Assembly: GCA_024278975.1 (NCBI GenBank)
Contig: JAJRSD010000060.1
Span: 1 to 64,000 of the forward strand
Direction: 5' to 3'
DNA length: 64,000 bases
From: Bacteroidota bacterium
GTDB lineage: Bacteria > Bacteroidota > Bacteroidia > Bacteroidales > Prolixibacteraceae
The notes below the pieces were generated by a model, which worked only from the letters and a program-made list of their open reading frames with translations, searched no databases and was not told where the DNA came from. A program made the translations under genes and the position numbers. Below, one piece after another: positions 36,030-44,731 of the stretch (the first letter of the stretch is position 1; each line of letters starts with the position of its first letter).

Positions 36030-36049
36030 GTTAGTTTATATTCACTAAC
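36030..36049. promoter_or_regulatory. 20-bp palindromic operator O2, at the expected transcription start
   Basis: GTTAGTTTATATTCACTAAC has perfect 6-bp half sites GTTAGT/ACTAAC separated by 8 nt. It lies immediately downstream of the promoter's -7 element, so a bound protein would cover about +1 to +20. It is 30 bp from operator O1. Size and symmetry suit a TetR-type repressor (inference); none is encoded in the window. Confidence 0.75.
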
Positions 36050-36055
36050 GCCAAA

Positions 36056-36086
36056 CAAAGTTAGTTTATATTTACTAACCTGCAAA
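36056..36086 (-). promoter_or_regulatory. Consensus Bacteroidota promoter of the MMPL/lipid operon
   Basis: On the minus strand TTTG (complement of 36083-36086) is followed by exactly 19 nt and TAACTTTG (complement of 36056-36063), a full match to TTTG-N19-TAnnTTTG. Transcription would start near 36050, giving a leader of roughly 90 nt before the GTG of the exporter gene. Confidence 0.75.
36060..36079. promoter_or_regulatory. 20-bp palindromic operator O1, inside the promoter spacer
   Basis: GTTAGTTTATATTTACTAAC differs from O2 at one position and has the same half sites. It occupies almost the whole 19-nt spacer and overlaps the -7 box, so occupation should block RNA polymerase. Confidence 0.75.
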
Positions 36087-36149
36087 TTCTAATTCAGTTT
36101 TTAGTCAATTAATTTTGATAAATAATTGGAATTTAGGGATTGTAAAGCC

Positions 36150-39100
36150 TTAGTGTTCGAGTATTGATTTGTTGAATTGATAATCTTTAAATTTTACTTT
36201 AAAAAGTATTGCGTAGGCCACCGGTACGTACAGAAGAATAATTATTGTCCCGAATGTAAGTCCGAAAATAATTGCAAGCGATAACGGTTGCCATAATAAA
36301 CCACCGCTAATCAGCAACGGCAGCATTCCCAGCGAAGTGGTAAGCGTTGTTAAGATTACAGGGCGGAATTTATGATTTGCAGCCTTTAAAATTGCGTCCT
36401 GTTCCGTCAGTTCCGGATTTTCCTCTTTTTCTCCGGCAATCCGGTCAATCAAAATTATGGCATTGTTAATAACAATTCCGGCGAGGGCGATTATTCCTAA
36501 AATACCAAAGAAACTAACGAATGTGCCTCCAATGTACCAGCCAATAACTACCCCGATTATTCCGAGCGGGATGGTAGAATACACGATTAATGATTTTCGG
36601 ATGGAGTTAAACTGCAGTACCAAAAGAATTAAAATGATACCAAACGAAAGGGGTAATTTATTTGCAATTGCACCGAGGTTGTCGTTTTTATCTTCATCTT
36701 CGCCACCAAACTCGTAGCTGTAACCGGTTTTCCAGCCGGTTTTCTGTTCTGCGAGCCACTCCTCAATATCGCTAAAAATATCTTTTGCGGTATATCCTGC
36801 CTGCAAGTAACTTCCCACGGTCATTGTACGGGTTAAATCTTTTCTGACAACTTTTGCAAACTGCCAATCTACCACAACTTCTGCGATTTGCGAAAGCGGT
36901 ATATTTTGGTGTGTCAGGGGCGAAAAAATATTATAGTTTTCTATGGTTTGTATGTTGTATTCGTTGCTGTTTTGAACCTTTAAGTAGATTGGAATACTTT
37001 TGTCATCTTCCCTGAAATTATCGACTTTAAACCCCGACAACCCAGCATTTAAAGCCATCGCAATATCTTTATTGGTGAGGCCTGCACGCTGGGCTTTATC
37101 AGCATCAATTTTCACAATTAGCTTTTTTATTTTTGGTCCCCAGTTGTCGGTAATGTTTTTTGTTCCCTCAATTTGTACCAGTTTTTCTTTAATCGATTTC
37201 GAAATAACGGCTAACTCTTCAGGATTTTTACCCGAGATACGGATTTCAACGGGAGTTCCCGAGGCACCGGCACCTGTTAAGCGGTTTACACGAATATCGG
37301 CATCGGGGAAATTATTAAAACAGTAATTATCCAGCCTGGCAATTACGTAATCGTTATCGGTGTCGCCGGTGGTGTTAAGCAGCATGTGGGCATAACTTGA
37401 AATTGCTTCGTTTTTAAAATATCCTAAATCGTAGGGCTCGGGACCTTCGCCAATAAAAGATGAAAAATCTAATACTCCGGGGGCTTCTCCCTGCTGAACC
37501 ACCAACGAATCTAAAATATATTTTTCAATATCGGCAATCGCCGCTTCGGTAATGTCTATCTGCGTTCCCGAAGGAAAAATTACATCGACTGTTACCAGAT
37601 TCCGGTCGCTGTCGGGGACAAGTTTAAACGGAAGAAAAGGCATCAAAATAATTGAGAGGGCAAACATCACAAAAATCAAAATTATAAAGGGGATTTGTGC
37701 CTTGCGAAGTACCTTTAGTAAAATTTTATTGTACCATAAGTTCACTCTGTTCATCATTTTATCGACAAAACCCTCTTTTTTATTCTTGCTTTTTTTAATG
37801 ATTGTTAACGCCAGTAACGGGACAAAAGTAAAGGTTAGAAACCACGAACTCAGCAACGAAATGGTGACCACCGAAAACAGTGGCGATGCCATTTCGCCCA
37901 TGGGAGTTTCGGCCAAAGCAAAAGATAGAAATGCCGCTGAAGTTGTTAACGTAGAGATGAGTAAGGGGATTATCAGTATTTTGCAGGCTTCAACAGCCGC
38001 TTTAAAAGTGGATACACCACTTTGCACACGCACCAGAATCTGTTCAGCCATTACAATCCCATTGTCAACAAACAATCCGAGGGAAATAATGAGTGCTGCA
38101 AGCGAAACTTTATTCAACCCTAAATCGAAAAGGTTCATAAAAAAGAATGTGCTTAAAATTACCATCGGTACAAGTGTTGCCACCAACGAACCTGTTCTTA
38201 GTCCCAGGAAAAACAGCATAACGGCAAGAACAATGATTATCGATTGCAACAGACTGATTAAAAAGTTGTTTACCTGCATGTTAACAATCTTGTCTTGCGA
38301 TGCAATGCGCACAAGCTCGACGCCGAGAGGCAGTGTTTTATTTATCTCGGGGATTATTTTTTCCACATCGTCGCCCAATCGGACAATATTTGCACCTTTC
38401 TTCAGCGAAATAAAAAGTGAAATGGCATCTTTCCCGTTAATCTTAACAATTTTCTCTTTGGGGTGAATATAATCCTGATAGATTTTGGTTATGTCGCCAA
38501 GAAATATTGTGCCGCCTGTGCCGGTCGGAATCAGCGTTCTTTTCAGGTCGTCAATTGTTTGGTAGCTTCCTGTTGGCTCAAGAATAATTCTTTTTTTGCC
38601 AACATTAACTTCGCCACCGGGGTAAAGAATATTTGTTGCCGATATTATTCCTGTAAGCCGCCCTATATTTAGTCCATAGCGCGATAATTGCTGGTCGTCG
38701 AACTCAATAATAATACGTTCTTCCTGAACCCCACCGTATTTTACTTTTGCAGCATCGGGCAAAAGCAGTAGTTTATCCCTGACTGTTTTGGCATAATCTT
38801 CCAGCACATTGTACGGAACGCCATCGCTTTCAACACCTAAAATAATTCCAAAAACGGTCCCGATATCTTTGTCTTTTACAATGGGTCCCATAATATTTTG
38901 GGGAAGTGTTGGCCGCACTTCATTCACTTTATCTTTTAGCTCGTCCCATATCGGTTGCAGTTCGTCGGCATTTACATAGTCTTTCAACTTAACGGTAATA
39001 ACCGATAACCCGGTTCTCGATTCGCTATTAATACTTTTCACCTCGACCATTTCGCGTATCGCCTCTTCTATTTTTTCTGTAACCAACGACTCTACTTCGT

Positions 39101-39269
39101 TTGGCGATGCACCCGGGAAACGGGTAACCACCGAAGCAATCCGAATGGTATAGGGCGGCATACTGTCTCTCGATAAATCGAAGTAGTTGCTAATACCTAC
39201 CGCACCAATTATCAGAAGGGTGATTATTGCTATCCGGCTATTTTTAAGCGTTATTTCTGTTAAATTCAT
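36150..39269 (-). CDS. RND efflux transporter permease (HAE1/AcrB-like)
   Basis: The 1039-residue inner-membrane protein has 12 predicted helices and two large periplasmic loops, of normal length for the family. The TM4 motif reads GLFVDNGIVMAEQ, so the second Asp of the usual DD pair is Asn. In TM10 the Lys of AcrB is replaced within GIVINNAIILIDR. Such variants are seen in non-AcrB RND groups and may mean a different proton relay. With the adaptor and the TolC-like protein of the same operon it should form a tripartite pump; the substrate is unknown. Confidence 0.92.
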   Translation of the reverse strand: MNLTEITLKNSRIAIITLLIIGAVGISNYFDLSRDSMPPYTIRIASVVTRFPGASPNEVESLVTEKIEEAIREMVEVKSINSESRTGLSVITVKLKDYVNADELQPIWDELKDKVNEVRPTLPQNIMGPIVKDKDIGTVFGIILGVESDGVPYNVLEDYAKTVRDKLLLLPDAAKVKYGGVQEERIIIEFDDQQLSRYGLNIGRLTGIISATNILYPGGEVNVGKKRIILEPTGSYQTIDDLKRTLIPTGTGGTIFLGDITKIYQDYIHPKEKIVKINGKDAISLFISLKKGANIVRLGDDVEKIIPEINKTLPLGVELVRIASQDKIVNMQVNNFLISLLQSIIIVLAVMLFFLGLRTGSLVATLVPMVILSTFFFMNLFDLGLNKVSLAALIISLGLFVDNGIVMAEQILVRVQSGVSTFKAAVEACKILIIPLLISTLTTSAAFLSFALAETPMGEMASPLFSVVTISLLSSWFLTFTFVPLLALTIIKKSKNKKEGFVDKMMNRVNLWYNKILLKVLRKAQIPFIILIFVMFALSIILMPFLPFKLVPDSDRNLVTVDVIFPSGTQIDITEAAIADIEKYILDSLVVQQGEAPGVLDFSSFIGEGPEPYDLGYFKNEAISSYAHMLLNTTGDTDNDYVIARLDNYCFNNFPDADIRVNRLTGAGASGTPVEIRISGKNPEELAVISKSIKEKLVQIEGTKNITDNWGPKIKKLIVKIDADKAQRAGLTNKDIAMALNAGLSGFKVDNFREDDKSIPIYLKVQNSNEYNIQTIENYNIFSPLTHQNIPLSQIAEVVVDWQFAKVVRKDLTRTMTVGSYLQAGYTAKDIFSDIEEWLAEQKTGWKTGYSYEFGGEDEDKNDNLGAIANKLPLSFGIILILLVLQFNSIRKSLIVYSTIPLGIIGVVIGWYIGGTFVSFFGILGIIALAGIVINNAIILIDRIAGEKEENPELTEQDAILKAANHKFRPVILTTLTTSLGMLPLLISGGLLWQPLSLAIIFGLTFGTIIILLYVPVAYAILFKVKFKDYQFNKSILEH

Positions 39270-39305
39270 TTTCTTCTGGATAAAAGATATGTTGGCATTT
39301 CAAAA

Positions 39306-40385
39306 CTATTTGTCTAATAATCGAACTTTCCTTCCATCGTACATAAAGCTTAAACCCGCTGTAATAATGGTGTCATTAGCATTTAGCCCTTTTTCAATTT
39401 CGTAGCCCGCTGCTGTTAATTTGCCGAGGGTAACGGTTTTTCTTGTTGCGATAAAAATACCCGCTTCGTTGCTGCTTTTCAGGGTGTAAACAAAATCACC
39501 GCCTTTGTCGTGTGCCACAGCATCAGAAGGAATAATCAGGTTTTGGGACGCATTTTCATCCTCTTTAAAAACCATTTCGATGGAACAGGCCATTCCCGGA
39601 AGAATCTCTTCATATTTATCGGTAAGGTTGATTATTAGCGGATAGGTTGATGCACCGCTGGTACTTCGACCAATTTCGGAAACTACCCCTTCGAACGTTT
39701 TATCACCAACAGCAGTAAATTTAATGTTTACGGTTTGTCCCAGTTCCACCTGTTTTATAATATTTTCAGGAACTTGTGTCCGCAGTTCAGTATTTCCGTA
39801 GGAGGAGAACATTAAAACCGGCATGCCCGCGCCAATCATCTCGTTCTCTTTTGCCATTATTTTTGAAACAGAACCATTAAAAGGAGCTTTCAGCCGGGTG
39901 TAATTAAACTGGTTTTGAGCGGCTTTAACTTGCGATTCGGCTGTTTTAAGCATTGCTTTTGCCGATTCGTATTGAGCCTTTGCTTTCTCAAAATCGCTTA
40001 ACGATGCGTTGTTGTTGGCATACAGTTTTTCTATCCGGTTGAATCCTGATTTTGCACTCGATAATTGTATCTCGGTATTTTTTTTCGAGGCCTCTGCTTT
40101 TTGGACGTTTATCCGGTAATCGTCGCTATTTAAATAAGCTATTACACTACCTTTTTTCACGCTCTCTCCTAATTTAAAATGTATTCTCTCGAGTGTGCCA
40201 CCTACCTTGAAACTTAGTTTTGCCTCGTTTTTAGCTTGCGATACACCTGCAAACACTCTTTTTCCGGCTACCGACGATTCTACTATTTTTTTGTAAAAGA
40301 CTGGTCGAATAGCTTCCTTCTTCTCCTGTTTGTTGTTGCACGAAACAACTAACAGCAACAATATTACCCCGATATATAATTTCAT
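39306..40385 (-). CDS. RND efflux periplasmic adaptor subunit (membrane fusion protein), lipoprotein
   Basis: The 359-residue adaptor has a lipobox (LLLLVVSCNNK). It has the lipoyl/biotinyl halves (GGTLERIHFKLGESVKKGSVIAYL near residue 58 and RLKAPFNGSVSKIMAKENEMIGAGMPVLMF near 165) flanking a coiled-coil hairpin (about 95-160). A beta-barrel domain follows. It bridges the RND permease and the outer-membrane channel. It is 36 nt upstream of the permease gene and co-oriented. Confidence 0.92.
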   Translation of the reverse strand: MKLYIGVILLLLVVSCNNKQEKKEAIRPVFYKKIVESSVAGKRVFAGVSQAKNEAKLSFKVGGTLERIHFKLGESVKKGSVIAYLNSDDYRINVQKAEASKKNTEIQLSSAKSGFNRIEKLYANNNASLSDFEKAKAQYESAKAMLKTAESQVKAAQNQFNYTRLKAPFNGSVSKIMAKENEMIGAGMPVLMFSSYGNTELRTQVPENIIKQVELGQTVNIKFTAVGDKTFEGVVSEIGRSTSGASTYPLIINLTDKYEEILPGMACSIEMVFKEDENASQNLIIPSDAVAHDKGGDFVYTLKSSNEAGIFIATRKTVTLGKLTAAGYEIEKGLNANDTIITAGLSFMYDGRKVRLLDK

Positions 40386-40458
40386 CTTGTTATTTTTTTA
40401 AGTTTTAAACACTTTTTACGTACCAATTAATACACTACAACAGAACAAATTTGGACTC

Positions 40459-42828
40459 TCAATCAGGAGTTGCGAGCAACATATAGTTTTGCAATTTATT
40501 TGTATAAGCTTTTTGGTCTTCCTCGGAACTGAGAAATATAAATTGCCCCTGATATCGCTGAACCTGAATATAATCGAGAACATATTGATAGTAGGCAATG
40601 TTTGCGATATACTTTGTTCTCACCATAACATTTTGCGCATCAATTAATTGAATGAGATTTACCGCTCCTTGAAAATAGGCATCCTGGACAGTTTTGAAAT
40701 TGTTCCCGGCGGCAGTGGCAGCATTCTCCGACAATTCAAGTTCTAAATACGACGTCCGTAATTTCTGTACATTGGTTCTTATTCCCGCTTCCAACCGACT
40801 AATAAGTTCATCTTTCTGGTCGGTTATTTTATCCATTTCTATTACCGATTTTTTCATTTCGGTAGAAGATTTTCCACCCTGAAAAATGGGTATTTTTAAA
40901 TTTATACCCAGATTGAAAGTCATATCGTCGGGTGGAGGAGGTACAGGCATGTTAGGTGGTTGAATTGTCCCTTCCCTGATAAATGCCTGATCGGCTCCTC
41001 CCATAAGGGCAAGTTCAGGCATGTACCACTGGTGTGTATAAAGTGAGTTTTTGCGCTCAATAATTTTCGCCATCGCCATTAACTGCTGTAACTCCGGTGA
41101 ATTAACTTTCATCTCGTCAACAATAAACGAGGCGTAATTTTCTGTCAATACCGGGTTCTCAAATATTTGTGCCAATAAATTGTGGTCAGGTAAAATTGTT
41201 TCGCCAATGGAGTTCGAATCGGGAATATTTATACTGTTATCGATAGTAGTATTGAGGAGTTGATTTAACTGATACATATTGGTTCTGAACGTGGTATAGG
41301 CATCGTTAAATTTTATTTTATTTAAGTTGAGTTCGCTTACCCATCGGTTTACATCGGAAATGTTGGTTTGTCCTGCCTCCTCTTTTGCCCTGGCCATTTG
41401 CAGATTTTTCATGGTTGCAGTAATGTTTTCATTCTGAATCAGCAAGTTGCTCTTCGAAAAGAGAAGGCCAATGTATGTCCCCGATATGTTTGCGACAATA
41501 TCGAGTACGGTCTGGTCGTTGTAAAACTTTTTATTATCGACAAGCAGTTTGTTAATTGCGATGTTGGCAAAAGCCGCTTCCGAAAAAATAACTTGTTTTA
41601 ACGATGCAGACCCCGTTAATGTAAAAGCTCCCCTTTGTCCCATGGCAGCTTCAACCAAATTGTTGCTCAGCCAAACCGTACTTCCTCCAATACTCACCTG
41701 AGGCAGTACATTCGATTTTGCTATCTGTACATCTTTTTCAGCTATTTCAATATCTCTTTGCGCCATTTTCCCTTTCAGGTTATTTTCGAGTGCGCCGGCA
41801 ATGGCCAGCCGAATGTTCATCTCTTTTCCCGAAGGAAACTTTGAGGTGTTGATTAATATCGATTCGTTGAGTATATTCCATTTCGGAAATTTGTTGGTTG
41901 CCCTGATGCTTTCCATATTTACGATAGCTACCCGCTGCGGGTTTTCTATTGATACGGGGATTTCGGAGGGGTTGATTCCTTCGCTAATTTTCATTATCCG
42001 CAATGCAATTTGCCGGGCCAGTTGCTGAAAAGTAAATTCGGGACTTAACGTTACGGTGGCTCCACGATTTAAGTACGAAACCCCACTCACGGCAAGCGAA
42101 GGAATATGTCGCCTGTTCAAACCGTAAAAAAGTTTCTCCATTTCTGTTGTCGAGAATCCTACCAACGGGAGGACCAGGGCAGCATCGATGTTCTCCGGTA
42201 ATTGTGACAAAACCGTGCTGCTACTGTCGCCAACGGCAATATAAGTGATGTTGAAATTTGTTCCCTTCCGACCTAAATAAGCTGTAATTTGAGGGAAGTT
42301 TTGTTGAAATGCTTTTGGAATAAGTACTGCAAGTTCTTTAATCTCAAACATCTGAGAGAACTCAAACATGTCTTTTTTTAGTTGAATAATCGATTCGATG
42401 TAAGTGAAATTATCTATTCCTGTCGCATCGGCAGAATTTAACTTCAATTTTTGCAAATCCTGATCGAGAATATTCGCAGCGATAACGGGTTTCGAGAACG
42501 ATTTTAACCCCGAAATTTTAGTCGATGCGATGTAACCCAATGTTACAACCAAATCAATGTCCGGGTCGGTCATCAGTTGCAGGTTATTTTGCACAACCTG
42601 TGTCTGGTTCCAATTTGCGCTAACTTCTTTGAACTTTACATCGTGCTCCGACTTGGTGAGTGCAACGATTTCGTTTTTCAGGAGTTGATTAAATTCGTTA
42701 AACTCCGTTGAATTTGCATCTTTGCTAATTCCTATTGTAATAGTGGATTGTGCGTACAGAGCCGAACTTGCAGACAGAAAAAACAGGATTACGGAAAGTG
42801 AAAACAGATATTTCATTGAAAGTTGCAT
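40459..42828 (-). CDS. Fusion: ABC-type substrate-binding domain + TolC-family outer-membrane channel
   Basis: The 789-residue protein is much longer than an ordinary TolC homologue (about 430-480). After the signal peptide (MKYLFSLSVILFFLSASSALYAQ) residues about 28-300 resemble the ABC_sub_bind periplasmic-binding fold (TITIGISKD; DLVVTLGYIASTKISGL; KPVIAANILDQD; ELAVLIPKAF; RHIPSLAVSG). Residues about 330-780 are two OEP repeats with long coiled coils (GSASLKQVIFSEAAFANIAINKLLVD; LGINLKIPIFQGGKSSTEMKKSV). It follows a small membrane protein with TAATG stop-start overlap, implying translational coupling. The binding domain would sit on the periplasmic side of the channel and may sense or capture the pump substrate. 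Confidence 0.85.
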   Translation of the reverse strand: MQLSMKYLFSLSVILFFLSASSALYAQSTITIGISKDANSTEFNEFNQLLKNEIVALTKSEHDVKFKEVSANWNQTQVVQNNLQLMTDPDIDLVVTLGYIASTKISGLKSFSKPVIAANILDQDLQKLKLNSADATGIDNFTYIESIIQLKKDMFEFSQMFEIKELAVLIPKAFQQNFPQITAYLGRKGTNFNITYIAVGDSSSTVLSQLPENIDAALVLPLVGFSTTEMEKLFYGLNRRHIPSLAVSGVSYLNRGATVTLSPEFTFQQLARQIALRIMKISEGINPSEIPVSIENPQRVAIVNMESIRATNKFPKWNILNESILINTSKFPSGKEMNIRLAIAGALENNLKGKMAQRDIEIAEKDVQIAKSNVLPQVSIGGSTVWLSNNLVEAAMGQRGAFTLTGSASLKQVIFSEAAFANIAINKLLVDNKKFYNDQTVLDIVANISGTYIGLLFSKSNLLIQNENITATMKNLQMARAKEEAGQTNISDVNRWVSELNLNKIKFNDAYTTFRTNMYQLNQLLNTTIDNSINIPDSNSIGETILPDHNLLAQIFENPVLTENYASFIVDEMKVNSPELQQLMAMAKIIERKNSLYTHQWYMPELALMGGADQAFIREGTIQPPNMPVPPPPDDMTFNLGINLKIPIFQGGKSSTEMKKSVIEMDKITDQKDELISRLEAGIRTNVQKLRTSYLELELSENAATAAGNNFKTVQDAYFQGAVNLIQLIDAQNVMVRTKYIANIAYYQYVLDYIQVQRYQGQFIFLSSEEDQKAYTNKLQNYMLLATPD

Positions 42829-43217
42829 TAAGTTCTGTTTTTATTAAAACTAAAATAGGCAAGCAGAGTAAAAACAGTGCTCAGGATTATTCTGAATGTA
42901 AGTGCAGCAATAGTTTTTGTTTCGTAAATTCCGCCTGATTGAATATGAAAAAAGAGTCCGGCAATTGCTAAAACAAGTATCGCAACGGTAGTAATCGTTA
43001 TTTTACTTGTCCATCTCTTTTGTGTGAAAAATCCATAGGCAGCAAAAAGATAGATTAAACTACTGATGAAATTTGCCCAAACAACAAACAGTACATAATT
43101 TCCCTCTTTTTCCCGTACACCAAAAAGGTCTAATATTACCGATGTACTCAAAAACAGGGTTAGCAAACCAAAAGCTGCAATTAAAGTTCCCGAAACGTAT
43201 CCAATTATCTTTTTCAT
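42828..43217 (-). CDS. Small four-helix integral membrane protein
   Basis: The 129-residue protein has about four hydrophobic segments (residues about 5-28, 40-62, 72-92 and 102-122) and no family that I recognise. It is the first gene of the RND efflux operon and its stop codon overlaps the start of the TolC-fusion gene (TAATG). It may be an accessory subunit of the pump or a simple leader gene. Confidence 0.75.
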   Translation of the reverse strand: MKKIIGYVSGTLIAAFGLLTLFLSTSVILDLFGVREKEGNYVLFVVWANFISSLIYLFAAYGFFTQKRWTSKITITTVAILVLAIAGLFFHIQSGGIYETKTIAALTFRIILSTVFTLLAYFSFNKNRT

Positions 43218-43289
43218 TTTTATTCGAATTATGGTATAATTATCTGTTGTTTAATCATTTCAAGTATCTGTTTGTTTGAGTGAATGCCA

Positions 43290-43313
43290 CCAAGTTAGTT
43301 AATATTCACTCGC
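43290..43313. promoter_or_regulatory. Putative promoter and operator of the RND efflux operon, related to O1/O2
   Basis: GTTAGTTAATATTCACTCGC (43294-43313) keeps one full half site and the ATATTCACT core of the operators at 36030 and 36060. On the minus strand it overlaps TAACTTGG (complement of 43290-43297), 7 of 8 matches to a -7 box, the same geometry as O1 in the MMPL promoter. A further inverted pair GAGTGAAT (43278-43285) and ATTCACTC (43304-43311) surrounds the expected start site. The -33 box is weak or poorly spaced. Confidence 0.55.
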
Positions 43314-43422
43314 AAAACTACGCATAAATTTTTTATTACCCAAATGATGCAATTTTTAAGCCATGGGGCTGTTGATAATCAAAATGCTAAATCTGCAGAG
43401 TAATAATGATTTTCAAAAGGCA

Positions 43423-44730
43423 CTAAAAAACCACAGTATTTAACGAATTAGGTTTTAGTGTAATATTCTGTTTGTTGCTGGTAATTATACTGGTTAATTT
43501 ATTCTCTTCCCATAAATTGTTTTCGGTGGTGGTTACCGATTTTATGAGAGTGCCGTTAATGCCGGAAATATCAACATTAACAGCAGTGTTTTTCAGGTTT
43601 ATTAGTTGAATAATATTTTCTCCTTTTTCGTTTATTCCTGCAATAGATAAAATTTCGGGATCGGAACTTATTGAGTGGACAATTTGTGTACCCGTGTTTA
43701 AAAAATCAGTTTGGTGGCGGGTAACATAATACGATGGGTATTTTGTTTCGGTATCGGCCGACATAATTGAATAGTTGTTTTGCCAGGTCCAGTACAACGA
43801 TACAGCAACTTCGGCGTATTTCAACATCCGGTGCGATATTTTTGCAAACCGGAATGCATAATCCCAACTCGCATTCATTCCTTTTCTTTTATGAGCCATT
43901 GCATCGAATCCCAGCTCGCTGCACCAAACCTGTTTGTTCCACGCTTTTGCATAAGCTGCAATTCGCTCGAATTCGCTGTCCGGAATTTTTTCCGACCACC
44001 AACTGTGGAAACAGAGCGGTCCGAGATATTTCCAAATAGTTGAATCGGCTGCAATCATTGTTGCAAATTCAACCGTTCCTAAAGTTTGCGCTGTGTCGGC
44101 CCATAAAAATTTGGTTTTTAACCCCGCTTTTTTTAATCGTTCTCCCGCTATTTTAAAAAACCGAATTGTCTCTTCGGGCGAAAAAATGGTCATCCAACCA
44201 CCATCCGATTCGTTAAACGAAAAATAATCTGTTTCAACTCCATAATCGTTTTTAGCTTTCAGTAAAAAGCTCACAATCATATCTATTACTTCGCCGTATT
44301 TGTCGTGTTTAATTTTCCGTTGAGAACGTTCATTAGGATTTTCTACCAATTCGTCGGCAACACGCCACGCAGAAATAGTAAAGTTTGAAACCCCGAATTC
44401 GTTTTTCATCCTCTTCATGGTTTCCAAAAGTGAGATTACTGCCGGTTGCTCAACTATTTTTTCGCCTTTGTATTTTACATAGTCTAAATCTCTGAATTGT
44501 AGCGGCAGTGCTAACCTGACATGGCTCGGTCTGAACTCATCAAGTGTTGCTTCACCAATGGCATCCCACGCACTGTTTGTGTAATTTGCCTGACAATAAT
44601 TTCCGCCAATCGATACGATTTTTTGTTTAAGAATTTCGGGATAAACTTTTATTTCTACTGTTTGAGAACTAATATTTTGGGCGGTTAAAAGTGTTAGAAT
44701 AAGTCCGGTAAATAGGTTTAAATGTTTCAT
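43423..44730 (-). CDS. GH30-like secreted glycoside hydrolase
   Basis: The 435-residue protein has a signal peptide (ending ISSQ), a clan-A (beta/alpha)8 barrel and a C-terminal beta-domain (residues about 345-435) as in GH30. Candidate catalytic residues are Glu174 (YFSFNESDGG, acid/base) and Glu272 (QVWCSELGFD, nucleophile). GH30 members attack xylan, glucan or fucosyl linkages; the specificity is not readable here. Unlike its operon partners it has no T9SS sorting domain, so it may remain periplasmic. It is the last gene of a four-gene operon, one nucleotide after the beta-helix gene. Confidence 0.75.
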   Translation of the reverse strand: MKHLNLFTGLILTLLTAQNISSQTVEIKVYPEILKQKIVSIGGNYCQANYTNSAWDAIGEATLDEFRPSHVRLALPLQFRDLDYVKYKGEKIVEQPAVISLLETMKRMKNEFGVSNFTISAWRVADELVENPNERSQRKIKHDKYGEVIDMIVSFLLKAKNDYGVETDYFSFNESDGGWMTIFSPEETIRFFKIAGERLKKAGLKTKFLWADTAQTLGTVEFATMIAADSTIWKYLGPLCFHSWWSEKIPDSEFERIAAYAKAWNKQVWCSELGFDAMAHKRKGMNASWDYAFRFAKISHRMLKYAEVAVSLYWTWQNNYSIMSADTETKYPSYYVTRHQTDFLNTGTQIVHSISSDPEILSIAGINEKGENIIQLINLKNTAVNVDISGINGTLIKSVTTTENNLWEENKLTSIITSNKQNITLKPNSLNTVVF

Positions 44731-44731
44731 T

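Noticed and set aside
37552-38466. 304-codon open frame antisense to the RND permease gene
   Set aside because: It is the reverse-strand shadow of a clearly conserved coding sequence.
26490-43217. A regulator gene for the GTTAGT-N8-ACTAAC operators
   Set aside because: None of the twelve genes of the two operons encodes a DNA-binding protein; the regulator must lie outside the window.
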